In this document: piece after piece, positions 23,601 through 36,432 of the stretch | Numbering within the stretch: the stretch's first letter is position 1 | How the letters are laid out: each line of letters opens with the position of its first letter | Source: Lepidodermella squamata | Lineage: Eukaryota > Gastrotricha | Direction of reading: 5' to 3' | Assembly: GCA_047495785.1 (NCBI GenBank) | Contig: JBLDXI010000009.1 | Location: 2,232,001-2,296,000, forward strand | DNA length: 64,000 nt | Notes under the pieces: generated by a model | The model's input: only the letters and a program-made list of their open reading frames with translations | Database searches by the model: none | Told to the model about the DNA's origin: nothing | Position numbers and translations under genes: made by a program

Positions 23601-24093
23601 TATTTATGCATTTTCAGATAAAGAAGTTCATGGATTCTTGTGTAGAAATATTACTCGATGATCTAACAGGCGTGAAAGAAGGAGTTGATATCAAGCGGGC
23701 AACAGGTAACGGGCGGATATGACGGACTGGTGGTGTTGCCAACACGGGTGCTTGCGGCGGAAGTCGCGAAGGGCCTAAATGTAATTAATTTGAGAAACAC
23801 AGTTAGTAGGTAATGAACTAACCGGGAACAGGTGACATAAACGATTGCCGCACTGCAAAGAACGATTTGGGTTTTATCAATGATTACTGCTTGCAAATTC
23901 TCAAACCTGAAACATTAGAGGTGGATGGTCGGTTAGGTGGTTCAGAAGGAGAGCGCTCATTTCTGGCTGGGGGCTTTGTCACATTGCTCTCAGAGTTAGA
24001 ACGACTTGTTCGCTGTGCCTGTTGGTCTTTCCGCTTCTTAGCACGATAGGCGTCGCCAGCTTCTGTGAGTGTCGGCTTACGTTTCCGACCCAT

Positions 24094-24696
24094 GAAGTAT
24101 GGGTTAGCAGATTATAACTTCACTCTAATGACTGAAATAAGAAAAATTAAGGCATATAACGGAGTAAGGATTCCAATGTTTTTGACTCGATCATCAGAGA
24201 ATCGGAGAATCAAAGCTAAGATTAAAAGTTGAAATCGGAGATACCTCTCTCCGGCTCAATAATTGCTGTAATTTTATTGTGACAGATGTTAATAAAGCGG
24301 TTTTACGGGTGAGACGATTGTTTATTCTTTTATTAAAACACATCAGAAGAACAGTTATTTCTGAATTGCGAATGCGGAAGCAGGGTTGTTCAACAGCTGC
24401 GACCGGGTTGACCGGGTTACCGGGTTGACCGCCGGCGAGAAACTGCTTAGGAAAACACTGCGAAAAATGCTTTTCAACCGCATTAAATGCATTTAATGTT
24501 TATTAGTAATTTCATTTATTGAAAAAAAATAATATTTAATATTTAATCGTTTTTATTTCATCCCTGCAAAGTTTATCCGAAGTCTTCTTACGTTTGTTAT
24601 GTTGTTAATACCGATGATTTTTAGCAATATTTTTTGCGATGAATAAACACAACATTTGGAAGATTTGTAATTTTTCATAGTTTCGTTTTATGAAAA
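24094..24696. other. Helitron 5' region and D3 upstream spacer
   Basis: Holds the unresolved 5' terminus of the Helitron and the promoter side of D3. AT-rich apart from a small GC-rich tandem repeat at 24402-24430. No coding sequence is supported. Confidence 0.5.
24402..24430 (+). repeat. Short tandem repeat ACCGGGTTG
   Basis: Three and a third units of ACCGGGTT(G), 8-9 bp each, with nothing coding around it. Confidence 0.8.
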
Positions 24697-26087
24697 ATGG
24701 ACGACATTTCATCGGTTGCGTCTTCGCCGCGTTCTGCTGACCGGGCGAATAACAGTAACACAAGTTACGACCCGCCGCCGGGCGTCGTTCGCATTCAATC
24801 GCGAACCGTCGACACTTGCATTGGCACAGTATGCTGGCCGTTGAATATAACTCTTCCTCAATCTGAAAATTGATTATTTTTTTTCGTTCAAGATTCGCAG
24901 ATGGAGCACAATTTCGCGTTTTCAAAGATTTTTCTTCGTTTTCGGGCTCATGGAATTATTTATTTCTCTCGGCTATTCTTTATATGCCATGCTCCACGCC
25001 CTTCAATCCGCAGAACCAGGCACCGGCGAAGACTTCATCCTTGCCACTGTTTTAGCAATTAACATTTGTAAGATTGAAACAATTATTTAAAAAATCTGAA
25101 ATTTTGATTATTTTGTTCGCAGTGTTCTGCTTTCTTCACCTTTTCGACGGCGTCATGAGGGAGAGACCTTACGATCTGATGGTTTTCGTGTTAGCCAACG
25201 CTATGGTGCTGATCTATGTCATCGAAAACTACGCCTTTCGATGCGTTCAAAACGCAGAGATGTGCTTCAAAATTATTAAAATGGTATATTAATTTTTTTT
25301 ACAATTTTTTTCATCAATTGAATATTAATTTTCAGTCCCGAGTCATTTTTACGGCGGTATTTACGCCTGTGGTTATAATTATCGGTATCATTGTTACGAA
25401 GCAATTGAGCCGGGGCGATTTTATTTTTCGAATCGTCGGCGCTTCGGCATCTGCTCAAAAGGCGTGCAGAATTTTATTTGCCTGCATCAGCTTTATCTTA
25501 CTCGATCTCCAAGTTCAGGTATCATTTTTTCGAATTTAACCTTGATAATTTTAACCTCAGAATTGCCTCAGCTCAGCATGCTCACTGCGCTACTGTATGA
25601 GAAAATCAAAGAAAAGAATATGCCAGAAATCGTATTATTGAGCTGTGATTTGCCGTTCTGTTTACTGTGGGCTTTGGCTTCATATTTTGCCGTGAGTTTC
25701 TAGAAAGTTCAACAGGAATAAAATGCAAAAATATCGCGCCATAGGTTCGGCTAGAAAACGTGGCCTTGACGATTATGGTAGCCATAACGTCGCTAGCCGA
25801 GCCCGCCTACATCATTTACAGCATATACGTGGCGCAGGGTAAGCTGAGCGCGAATAGCCACGAGTTGCTAGACATCGCCATCATATCGATTGGCGGGCTT
25901 GCGCTCATCGTTCGCGCTATACACCTGTACCTGCTGTTTCGCTGTGCTAGAAACTTCGACCGTTCGTTGAGCCTTGTCGGTAAGTTTCGTTTATTACGTA
26001 AAAAAAGCTGCGATTGTTACGAACTCACTTTCGGAGACAGTTTTCAACCTGCCGATAAATGGCGAAGCCAGACCGTTGCTGCGTTAA
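24697..26087 (+). CDS. Family D multi-pass membrane protein D3, 350 aa
   Basis: Seven exons: 24697-24828, 24893-25067, 25123-25283, 25336-25518, 25572-25691, 25745-25979 and 26041-26087 (1053 nt, in frame). Exon lengths 120 (exon 5) and 235 (exon 6) are identical to D2 and D4, and all intron phases match. The signature appears as 'FRIVGASASAQKACR', so the usual Asp of 'VVGAD' is Ser here and the block is the most diverged of the four. About eight TM helices. The helix 3-4 loop is short. The N-terminal cytoplasmic or extracellular arm is longer (44 codons), rich in Ser, Asn and Pro. Poly(A) signal AATAAA at 26149-26154. It lies 210 bp upstream of E1. Function unknown. Confidence 0.82.
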
Positions 26088-26148
26088 ATTTTGGTCTTTT
26101 CTGCTACGTAAAAATCGATTTCTCAGTTTCTTGTGATTTTTTTTGCGC

Positions 26149-26154
26149 AATAAA
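26149..26154 (+). promoter_or_regulatory. Poly(A) signal of D3
   Basis: AATAAA, 62 nt after the D3 stop codon. Confidence 0.6.
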
Positions 26155-26297
26155 ACAAAGACGCGAAAACCAGCGTTTTGATTTGATCGGGTTATGATTA
26201 ATAAATGATTTGGAGCCCTGAGCATTGAACATAAAGGTGGGTTAAACAGTCGACTCGATTCCTGTTGAATAACTGTTTCAAAGTTGAGTAAAATAAA

Positions 26298-29200
26298 ATG
26301 AAGAATTGGCTTATCGCCGTCGCTGTGCTTTGCTTGATAAAAATTGAAGGTACAGGGGCGCAAACCACTGTTTCAACGACGAGAGCCTCAACAACTCAAA
26401 CCACTACTATGCCACCTTCGACACTGTCAACTACTCGACCTGCCACTGTAACATCCGCTGGTGCTACAACAAGCGCTGCTGCTTCGACGTTGACCACTTC
26501 TCGACCGGCTAATGCAACTACCGCAACATCAGCCGCTGGTACTGCAACAACAGCTCCTCCTTCGACGTTGTCCACTTCGCGAGCTGCCAATCTTACTACT
26601 ACACCAGCTAATGCTACAACCCCTGCAATGTCGACTAGAGCAGCGAATGTAACTGGAACAACTCAGTTACCACCATCGACGATCACAGCTGGTAATACGA
26701 CTACAACGGCTGCTAATGTAACTGGAACATCCCCACCACCTCCGTCACAGCCGACTTCGACCAGCATGACTACGGCAGGCAGAGCTGGTAATTTAACGGC
26801 TACATCACCTCCAGCACCCACCACGACAGCCCAACCGATAAACTCTACGGAAAAAATACCATTGAGTAATGTCACAGGAACAACAGCTAAAGCCGGGAAC
26901 ACCTCATCACCGGGGGCCCTTCCGAGCTCTCCCGTAAACTTGTCAACTCAGCCGATGAACTCAACTACAGCAGCTCCATTTTCGCCAACGACAAGAATTT
27001 TCACGACTGGGGCATCCCCACCATCCTCTGCTTCACCATCAAATGATACGGACTCGTCGTCTTCGATTAATGCGACAACCGTTCAGCCATCGAATTTCAC
27101 TAGGGCAGCGTCATCGATTGGTTCAACACATGATAATAGTTCCACCAAGTTGCCTCAATATTCTACGGCAGCGGCAGTCATGTCAACACCAGCTTCAAAC
27201 ACCTCAAGACCAGCCGGCCAATCGACTGAGGTCATATCAACCGTTAAACCAACAACCGGGCAAACGATGAAAGTCACCACCAATGCGTATTCTGTTTCCA
27301 CGAAGTTTGCAAATGCAACAAGTATGGCTCCAACGCGCGCCGCCGGAGAGACGACAAGGTTTTCTAATCAACCATCTACCGCTTCAAACGCTATGAATCC
27401 GTCGTCGACGAGACCTGTTGAAACAACCACCGCACGAAATGGCGCTCTGGTGGCGACACAGACAGCCTCTAACGTGGATCCTCAGAATCCAAGCTGTGGC
27501 AGAAGCGTTTGCGAAGCTCCTTTCTTTGTCAAAGGCGCGTCTGGTGAAAACGTGGCTGCTTGCTTGAGCGATAAGAAGCTGTATTTGTGCCAAAACAAAA
27601 CGACATACCAAGCATGGGCTAACGTAGCCGTTGTCGAGGAGATGCCATTGTATGGCGAGCTGAATTTCACGATTTTCGACAAGCAATACATGTTGAAAGG
27701 GACTCAGCTGTTCCAGTTTGCGACAAACGGTAGTAGCACAGCGATCAATGACAAAGAAAAATTCAAATGGTTCTTCGCTCGGTTCAAACGCCACGAAGGT
27801 GACAAAAGTTAAATTTAGAAGTCATGGTTCTATCACCATTTACCCTCGTTCTCAGGTAGGGGGTGGTTTTACAGCTCATGGACCTTTCCATCTTCAGATA
27901 ACAAGTACCTATTTGCAATAACCTAATAATCGTGATTTTCAGAGCTTCAATTTTTCAGAACCTCGGTACGACGCGCGTTTCATTTCAATGGAACAGGGTT
28001 TTGCGACTTGTCCACTACAGCAGATGGATCTCTCACTTCTGTTGCCCAAAACATGAACCAATACACACAATATTCATACTACAGGGTCGAATACGAAGGG
28101 CCTTTCAACCGCCGAGAGCCTCGCGTTTGGTTCACTGAGCAAACGAATACAAATGGAAAAGTGAATTTTGCTGAATTTTCCTACAATGGAACCTGGTTCA
28201 TTTGGACTGAAATGAATGGATATCAGCGTTACAATGGAGAGTTTACAGATAGGTAAGAAATCAGCATTGAGCTTTGGCGTTTGTTAATGTTAATGGAAAA
28301 TGTTGTCCTCGACCAGGATCACTGCTTCTGCAAGTCTACTCTCTAACATGACTTTCGCGGCAGCTAATGGAACCAAGTATCAGTTTATAAACGGAACAGT
28401 ACTTCGTCTGGGGCGAAATGGACTGCCGGTCGCTCCGATTCCATCTGACTTCGATTACCAGAAAGCCATAGATAGCGACCCGCTTGCCACTGGTGGTTAT
28501 TTCTTCAAATGGGATGCAGACTTGTCGAAGATGGGTGCTTATCGCGGCGCTGATGGGGCTTGGTGGGTCAATATAAACAAGGGAAAATTCCAGTTTCAGC
28601 GACGCCCTTTGACCTGTCAAGATTTGGATAAAAGGCCTCTCGATACAGTGCAGGCGGCCGAACCATCCCGCATCCCAACTGAAGATGTTATGAAGACAGG
28701 CTTTCAAGGTAAAAACCCGAAAAACGGAGAATTGATGGCAGATTTCTGAACATATAAATGTTTACAGTTTGTTCGCTGTCTTCTCCCAAATGTGAATTGG
28801 GCTACTACTGCCAGGATCTTTCGGCTGTTTACGATATTCGTTGTCGACTTGGGCTATGTGTTTTGAGTGAGATATCCTTTCGGAAGTTATTCCCAAATAG
28901 TTTTCTTTTCGTGCTAGATGAAACTGCTATTTGCCCTAGCATCAAGGGAAACTTCTCTAGCAATCAAAAGAGTAAGCTGCAACCTTTTCTTAAAACTTTT
29001 TCAAGCAGATTTTCAAACAGGATTTGGCCAGGCTTGTAAAATGAACTCGGACTGCTTCACTGGAATATGTAGCGATGGTAAATGCGCTTGCACGAACTGC
29101 ACTAAACCCTTGCCTGCACTGGAGTATGACTTAGATACTGGAGTTGTCATTTTCAAAGAGACATGCATCCGTAAGTGATTAGCCATTATAGGATGGGGAA

Positions 29201-31002
29201 AGTACACGCAACAGTTTTCTTGCAGCTTCGACTAGCGTTGTTGGAAGCCTGAATGATACTTGCGACTTGTGGGCCGGAGTAAAAAGAAAGGAATGCCCTT
29301 TCGGATCTGTATGTGCGAAATGTCCAGAGCTTCTCAACTCTCGATTTTCCCCAGCTAGATGCGTCGGTATGAAGGCTTTTCCTAGTACCATCTTCATTCA
29401 TTAATATGGTCTGATTTGATAGCATTGAAATCTGTCTCGACAAGGCCTGTCAATAAAGACCTGAACCCAACCGGGCAAGCAAAAAACACAACAGAGACAT
29501 CTGCGACAAATTCAACGAAAGATTCCGTGGTTGCAACAGGACCATGTGACAACTTCAAATGCGGTTACCTATCGAACTGTTCCGTCGTCGCGGGCATCGC
29601 CACATGCGTTTGCCCAAGAGGCTACAACTTGGAGCCGAATATGAAAGATTGTTACGGCTGGCGTCCGGCCACCCAAGGAGCCTGCAGCACAACTTGCGGT
29701 AATGGAATTATAGTCGCAACACGGCAGTGTGACAAAGTCAGCAAATCATCCGGTGTGGAGTGCGAGGGTAACTCTACAATCGTTTCAACTTGCGTTGGTG
29801 GCGATGAGTGCCCGGGTATTTATATTCCCTTGAATTAAACAATTTTTATTACAACCTGGCTTTTCAGTCGCGACCTCGTTGGTAACAAAGTCATGCCGCA
29901 TCGTTTTTGGCTCTTCAGTACTAACTGAAGAGTTGTTTACTGATCTCGCGGAGGACAATGTCAAATACGCAATCGCTCAGAAGTTGAACGAACATTGTGT
30001 GAATGACTCAGAAACCTTTGAGAAGGAATGCTGTCCGTCAAAGGCCTGGTCAGAAAACATCGCATCTCTTTTTTCCTCACCTGATGCAGCTGACTGTGTC
30101 GATTACAAAACTGGAATAACGATCCACAACAAATTCTCGAATGGCACGCATTTCAGTTTCTACATGATGGCATCGGGTAATCCTACGGGGACATGCTGTT
30201 CCGCGGCTCAACCATTGAAAAGCCGAAAAATTCGTGAAGCTCAAGCCGCCGCATTTGATCAGAACAGCCTTCAGACGATTCTGACTGACCCGACCTTGTA
30301 AGCAGTTGCTTTATTATCTTTTTAAACCTCTAATTCCCTCAATTAAGGATGGCGACAGTTACAGAAAGTGTCAAATACGTTGACCCTAATGTCGAGCCGC
30401 TAACTGCGGGAAGTGTTAAAACTGCCAGTGAAATTCGCCAACTTCAGGCAAATGTTAACAACAATTTCGCAACTAGCAATTATTCCTCGAACAATGCTGC
30501 GAAAGCTGTAAGATTTGAATTATATTCTTGTCTTCATTCTATTTTTAATGAAATAATTTTAAGGCTACAGTAAACGAGACTTCGTCCCGCTTGGAACCTT
30601 GGGTAATTGGAGTAATAGTGGCAGGGGTCGTCGCAATCTTAATTGCAGGAGGCGTCGTAGCTTACCTGTTAATCAGAAAAAAGTATTAACGTTACTTCTG
30701 ATCTGAATGAAATATCTATTACTGTGCCATGTTTCAGGAAATCATCAACTTCCAACAAAATTTATGTTTCCGAAAATTTCGGTACGAGGCAAGAATACTT
30801 ACCGCGAGTGACTTACACGGAGCGAGCTACGCCCAAGCCACGCGTGGTCGGTCAAACGTCACGCGTTAGATTCGCCCAGCCTGCTGTGCATCTGATTCCT
30901 GCGAATAATTATCCGCCGTATTACAATCAGTATCCGCAATCGCAATATGCCTATGCCCGGCCTCGTCTGCCTCATGATGACAACTACGCCATGAGCTCGT
31001 AA
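26298..31002 (+). CDS. Family E mosaic type-I membrane protein E1, 1348 aa
   Basis: Thirteen exons: 26298-27798, 27856-27904, 27959-28252, 28317-28708, 28768-28866, 28918-28971, 29021-29170, 29226-29366, 29423-29815, 29868-30297, 30348-30507, 30564-30682 and 30738-31002 (4047 nt, in frame). Signal peptide at residues 1 to about 21; Thr/Ser/Ala/Pro-rich mucin-like region to about 395; conserved Cys-rich block with 'MPLYGELNFTIF' and 'RFKRHEG'; a second block with 'DSDPLATGGYF'; an EB-like module 'NSDCFTGIC...CACTNCTKPLP'; EGF-like 'CGYLSNCSVVAG'; TSP1-like 'CSTTCGNG...RQCDK'; membrane-proximal domain with paired CC and a furin-type site 'SRKIR' (about residue 1144). One TM helix (about 1229-1258), then a tail with 'YPPYYNQYP'. 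Longest mucin region of the array. ATTAAA at 31076-31081. No match to a full-length family known to me. Confidence 0.85.
26364..27480 (+). repeat. Mucin-like Thr/Ser/Pro low-complexity coding region of E1
   Basis: About 370 codons made largely of Thr, Ser, Ala and Pro with degenerate units such as 'PPSTLST' and 'RPANATT', plus many N-x-T/S sequons. It predicts an extended, heavily O- and N-glycosylated stalk. Composition is sharply unlike the Cys-rich part that follows. Confidence 0.85.
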
Positions 31003-31796
31003 ACAGTGGTTTGGAAATATCTAGCGCGTTTCGCAAAGCGCAGTCAGACTTGAAACTTTTGATAACTCAATTTATATTAAATCAACTATGACCGCCAGGA
31101 GAGTTCTTGATACTAACTTGAATCCACTATACCGTTATAATTTCTTCTTTCCGGGATTTTTCGCAATTCTCCATAGTTTGAGCCTTGCTCTTTGAAAAAC
31201 TAAGATACATAATAAGCTGTGAGCTCCTGCATTTACATGTACTAATTCCCTTCGTCTAATACTAAAGTAGTTTTACTGGCCCTGTGTGCTGCTATGTGCT
31301 TATAAATCAGTGCAGATTCGAAGTTAAACGAATAAAATAATCACATCGGCGGTCTAACAAATCTGAATCAAAACAACAGCAGCATGTTATCGAAAATTCT
31401 ATTCGTGATACTGGTGTAGCTGTCGGTCCATGCTTCCATAGGCTGAGGCCGGATAGCCAAAATTTCAGTGCCGTTCGAGGTGAATTTAACAATAATTTTT
31501 CTGGATTGAGCTGGAGGAAAAAAATATCTTAGCAACCAGGCGTTTGTTTCGATCGGCAAAACATTGGCAATCAGCTATTATGCTGTTCAGATGAAAGTGC
31601 ATAATTAATTAATGAAGTCGCCAGCTTGCTAAAGGTGTGATTTTAGGTATCAAATGTCAATGCTCAGCTGCGAATTAAAGGAATATTCAATATTAGCTGT
31701 GAATTAAGGAAAAATCCGCAAACATTTGTGATCATAAGATTGAAAAAGTATTTTGTAGTAGATCATCCCGGAAGCTCTCTTGATTTTACAATTAAA
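31003..31796. other. Spacer E1-E2
   Basis: About 0.8 kb with E1 3'UTR (ATTAAA at 31076; AATAAA at 31331) and presumably the E2 promoter. Minus ORFs of about 60 codons (31307-31559) lack splice support and motifs. Confidence 0.5.
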
Positions 31797-34700
31797 ATGA
31801 TCCGCACGTTGTTTTTCGCAATCGCTGCCACCACGTTTCACAATGCTCCGGCTCAGAAAGATACGACCTCTACTCCTATAACTACTCGAAGCGGCAGCTC
31901 CTCCGCAACAACCAGTGCCGTTCCAACGACAGCTATAGGTCGTGCAGCTCAAACTACAGGAAGCCCTATTTCGTCCATGCCATCGTCAGCTATGTCAGGA
32001 TCACCCCCTCCATCTTCAACCACCGGGGCAGCCCCTAGTTGGCTACTTCCTGTGAAACCTGCAGCTGCGACAAGTCCGCCTATTCCATCCTCATCACCAG
32101 GGATGACAACTAGGGCTCCCCTTCCCACTACAGCTACTAATCAAGCAATGATATCAACTGGAAAAACTGCACCAGTTGCAACTTCTAAACCTGCAGCTGT
32201 TTCAAATGCAGCAATGACCACACTGCCTCCTAAGACTAGAGATAGTCCGCTGGCCAGCTTACCATCGACCTCATCTGGAGAGATTCAATCATCCGAAAGA
32301 CCAGTTGTAACAACGAAGCCCATTCCTTCAACTACGCAACTGCCGACGACACCCGTAGTTACTGCGGCCCCGAAAATAGACATTTTGAATCCAACATGCG
32401 GGAAAAATTATTGCGAGGCGCCTTACGCAGTGAAAGACAAAACCGGAGAATATGTTACCGCATGCTTGAACGAGAAAAAGCTCTACCTTTGCCAAGACAG
32501 AACTACTTACGCGTATTGGACAAATGTAGCTGTTGTGGATGAAATCCCTTTGTTCGGAGACCTAACCTTCGCAATATTCAACGCATCATTCGTTCTTAAA
32601 GGCACAAATCTTTCCCAAATCTTGCCAAATGGCACCCGGATGCTCATCAAAGACAAAGACAGCTTCAAGTGGTTTTTTGTGAGATTCAAGCGGCATGAAG
32701 GTAAATCTTTGAGATTTCTTTACCAAAGTGATGATTGTTACTCTTTGAACAGGGAGAGGATGGTTTTACAGTTCTTGGCTGTTTCCTTCAGCAGATAACA
32801 AGTTTGCTAAGTGACATTTTGGTGTTATTGCATAAATTGCCCTTTCTTTTAACGCAGAGCATCATCCGTCAAGCGAGCCTTTTATTATGATGATAGTGGA
32901 TTCTCTAATCTGTCGACCGATGGTGAAGGGAACCTTGTCGCTGTGGCTCAAGCATCATCCCAATACCTGCAAGTCCCTTACTACAGAACAGATTATGATG
33001 TTTCAGCTGGTCGCCGAGACCTTCGCTGCTGGTTCACCGAAATGATACCATCTGGCGCAGATAAGACTCTAGCAGAATTGTCTTACAATGGAAATTGGTA
33101 TATTTGGACTGCAGCTTATGGGTATCAAAGTTATACTGGAGAATTTACAATGGGGTAAGCCCATTGATCTAAATATATCGCGCAGTTTACCATTGAATTT
33201 TTAACAGAATCAGTAGCTGTTCGATGCTTTTGTCAAACATGGCTTTCACTCTGGCATCCAATGGTACGAAGTTTCAGTTTATAAATGGTACAATATTTCG
33301 CCTTGGACGCAACGGCTCGCCCATAGCTCCTGTTCCATCTGACTTCGACTATCAAAGTGTTATTGAGAGCGATCCATTAGCTACTGGTGGATATTATTTC
33401 ATATACCCTTCTGATGCTACGAAGATTGGTGGTTATCAAAACGCGAATGGGGAATGGTGGGTGAACATCAACAAGGGAAAATTACAGCTACAAAGGCGAC
33501 CTCTGACCTGCGAGATGATTTCGAAAGATCTGCCGGCAACAACACAACCGTCCGATCCAGCCTGCTCGTCATCGGAAGATACTATGAGAACTGGTTTCCA
33601 ATTGTGTGAGCTATCATCACCCAAGTGCGACAAAGGCTACTATTGCCAGGATCTATCTACAGCTTACGGCATCAGCTGCCGTCTTGGCATCTGCGTTCTT
33701 AGTAAGTTGGCATTATATCTCCCCAATGATTACTTCATTTCTCATTGATGGTAGATGTGTCCGCGATTTGTCCAAATAAAGCTACGACAGACTCACTGAC
33801 GTTACAAAGTATGGCTCTGCTTTCAAATTGTGCAAATTACAAGCTTGATTTCAATTTCCAGAATTTGGCCAAGCTTGCAAAACTAATGCTAATTGTTTCA
33901 CCGGCATTTGCTCCAACAGCAAATGCTCCTGCACAAAGTGCACTAAACCATTGCCTACATTGGTGTACGACTGGGAACGTGAAACTTTAGCTTACAATGA
34001 ACGGTGTATCCGTGAGTCATTTTACAATTATCGATAACTGAACTAGGATCATACCCCGTACTATTCCAGCCTCAAGCAGCATTGTTGGGGGCCTAAACGA
34101 TACTTGCGATTTTTGGGCTACTGTTAGGAAGAAAGACTGTCCGTTCGGCGCCGTCTGCGCAAAATGCCCGGAGTTACTTAGCTCGCGCTTTTCTCCCGCA
34201 AAATGCGTTGGTAAGCAAAAATTGAAGCTATAACATAAAGCAGCGGAATTAAAATATTATACTCCAAGCTGTGAAATCCGTTACCAAGAAGCCGAGTGTT
34301 GCAGTCACAAGACCCCCGCCTACTAAATTAACCGACAATTCCACTACAAACAACAACACTACGCAAGAACTGATGAAGGGACCTTGTGACGACTTGAAAT
34401 GCGGATATTTAGCTAATTGTTCGATTGTTGCTGGAATGGCTACATGCATCTGTCCTAATGGTTACAATCTGGACCCGAATATGATCGATTGCTACGGCTG
34501 GCGGCCTGCTGTTACTCAAGGGTCTTGTAGCACGACTTGCGGCAACGGGGTACTTGTGAAGACCCGGCAGTGTGACAAATCAAACCAATCGTCGACTGTC
34601 GATTGCGAAGGAAATTCAACTCTAATTACGACTTGCGTTGGTGGAAGTGAATGTCCTGGTTAGCATTTTGTTTGAATTTCAAATTGCTCACTGACGCATC

Positions 34701-35865
34701 GTTTCTTTAGTTCCCACATCGATGGTGCAAACTTCATGTCGCATTTTATTTGGCTCTTTGATTCTCACCGAAGAGCTGTTCAACAATTATGTCGAAGATA
34801 ACGTGAAATATTCCATTGGTCGAAAATTGAACGATTTGTGCATGAATGACTCCGATATCTACGAGACGCAATGCTGTCCAACAAAGGGTTATTCATCTGA
34901 TCTCGCAAATCTTTTTGACAGCCCTGATGCAATCGACTGTATTGATTATAAAAATGGGCTGAACTTCTTCAACAAGTTTTCAAACGGCACACATTTTAGC
35001 TTCTATATGACGGCGGCTGGCAATCCGACCGGGACCTGCTGCTCCTCGGCCCAAACCATCAAGAGCAGAAAGGGGCGTGATGCCGATGCCCTTTCTTTTA
35101 ACCAAGACAGCCTTCAAACCATTCTGTCGGATCCCTCGTTGTAAGATGTTGATTTATCTAATTCTGATAATATCTATTCAACTGACTTTTAGAATGGCCG
35201 AGGTCACTGATAACGTGAAGCAGGTGGATCCTGATGTGAAGCCCCTGACAAAGGAAAGCGTTCAATCTGCTAGCGAAGTGCGAAGAACAAGTTTTACGTA
35301 TTCATCGGGCACATCGTCATCGAATTCATCTAACTCAGGAGCTCCGGTAAATATATAAATTATCGGTACTTTGGACTTTTACCATTGGTTTCAGGTTGCG
35401 TCTGTTGAGACTAAGTCAGGCCTTGAGCCATGGGCTATTGCTGTCATCGCTATAGGGGTTCTCGTAATTATAATTGGTGGAGGCATCATCTTGTTTGTAC
35501 TCCTTAAAAAAAGGCAAGGCATTTTTTGACTCCCACCATCATGTCAAATTTCTTTTTGATTTTCCAATTGAAGTAAGAAGCAAATATCCAACAAAATCCT
35601 CGCTCAAAACGCGGCAGTTGGTTATCGCGCCAATGATTCTCCTCGGAAGACTTACGACGAAAGAATGGTACCGATGCCCTCTGATGAAATGAGAAGAATT
35701 TCACCGGTCAAAATGACACAACCAACCGCTCAGATGTCTCGTGAGGCTTTTACAACAGGCGTAAGAGGCGGCTACCCACCTTATTACGGGCAATACCCGC
35801 CATCAGGTTTTACTATGGCACAGCCTCTTCCCACTCATGGCGGAGCTGGGAATTATCCTAATTAA
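31797..35865 (+). CDS. Family E mosaic type-I membrane protein E2, 1157 aa
   Basis: Twelve exons: 31797-32700, 32753-32801, 32858-33154, 33208-33701, 33755-33808, 33862-34011, 34070-34210, 34269-34658, 34711-35140, 35193-35346, 35395-35513 and 35574-35865 (3474 nt, in frame). Closest to E1 in every domain; exon lengths 54, 150, 141, 430 and 119 are identical. It lacks the intron that splits E1 at 28709-28767, so exon 4 is a fusion. The last intron uses a GC donor (AG|GCAAGG at 35514). Mucin-like region about 190 codons. 'CSTTCGNG' TSP1 motif, 'SRKGRD' furin-type site and TM helix are present; the tail has 'YPPYYGQYP'. Signal peptide begins at the Met at 31797; an earlier in-frame near-cognate start would bury it. 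Confidence 0.85.
31860..32380 (+). repeat. Mucin-like low-complexity coding region of E2
   Basis: About 175 codons rich in Thr, Ser, Pro and Ala, ending shortly before the first conserved Cys ('NPTCGKNYCEAPY'). Roughly half the length of the E1 region. Confidence 0.82.
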
Positions 35866-36432
35866 CCAGCAGAACATTTAATGGAACTTATTACAGATTG
35901 GTTTCTGTTCACGCGTTTCATGTATCGCAAATTTCACAACTATTTTCCTTCATCATAGATGTTTTCCTAATGACATTCAGAGCCATAAGCATTGTTAAAA
36001 TAATGCTTTTTCTCTTTGAAAAATATCTTATTTCTTGCCGTGAAATTATCATGAAAATAAAATCTCATTATGACACTTGACACTTGATAACAAATCAGTA
36101 AATCTAGTCGACGCATGTGTTTCCATACATTTTTCGCATGATTTTGTCAGAAGCCGATATTTTGTAGGCCAGATTTAGTACCTCTAAATAACAGAAAGTC
36201 AGAACTAGGTACATCCATCCACAATTTTATGGGGAGTTTCTGTTCGCTGATGGGGTTTTTACGACGGTGCAATGCTGCAACCTATCAGTCCAAGCGTAAG
36301 AAGCTTTTATGGTCGTCCTTGCAGCTGTTTAGGATAAACAGCCGTGTTCTGAAAAACTGATTTTGCCAAGATACTTCGAGTTGGTCAACTACTATTGCAG
36401 TTTTTCCTAAGATCCTTAGTGGCGGATTCAAA
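35866..36432. other. Spacer E2-D4
   Basis: About 0.57 kb. AATAAA at 36056-36061 is the likely E2 poly(A) signal. Nothing else recognised. Confidence 0.5.

Larger units (their letters stand above)
17639..24093 (-). mobile_element. Helitron rolling-circle transposon (5' end not resolved)
   Basis: The minus-strand gene encodes a Rep-type HUH nuclease fused to a PIF1-like helicase, the defining Helitron protein. On the minus strand the 3' terminus is CTAG followed by host T (17639-17642 with T at 17638), 8 nt beyond a GC-rich hairpin, exactly the CTRR-plus-hairpin rule. The 5' TC terminus must lie at or beyond 24093, before D3 at 24697; several A|TC sites exist and I cannot choose, so the end given is the start codon only. 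It separates D2 from D3, two members of one tandem family, so it inserted into the D cluster. Confidence 0.9.
17751..24093 (-). pseudogene. Helitron Rep/helicase gene, disrupted by inverted duplication
   Basis: Minus-strand exons, in order: 24093-23907, 23852-23823, 23774-23655, 23599-23258, 23203-22464, 22413-22083, 22014-21650, 21594-20125, 20067 onward (disrupted), then 19094-18846, 18788-18388 and 18332-17751. The N-terminus is basic (MGRKRKPTL), followed by a CNHCGAKFW zinc-knuckle-like motif. The Rep nuclease shows the HUH motif in 'RGLPHCHLLL' and the paired-Tyr region in 'KYLYKYVYKG'. Helicase motifs: Walker A 'HGGCGKTFL', motif II 'VWDEGPMM', motif III 'GGDFRQCLPV', late motifs 'NKSQGQTF' and 'YVALSRV'. 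The protein would nick, unwind and strand-transfer the element. The exon between Walker A and motif III is interrupted by extra copies of flanking sequence (19095-20039), so the protein cannot be made intact. All other exons are open, so the break is recent or an assembly error. Confidence 0.88.

Noticed and set aside
22716-23722. Plus-strand ORFs at 22716-22949 and 23489-23722
   Set aside because: Both are antisense to Helitron exons with intact frame and zinc-knuckle motif.
26396-26902. Val/Ala-rich minus ORFs opposite E1
   Set aside because: Same composition effect from the E1 mucin region.
28981-29020. Alternative acceptor at 29009 for E1 exon 7
   Set aside because: Only the AG at 29020 gives the family 'FGQAC' start and the 150-nt exon seen in E2-E4.
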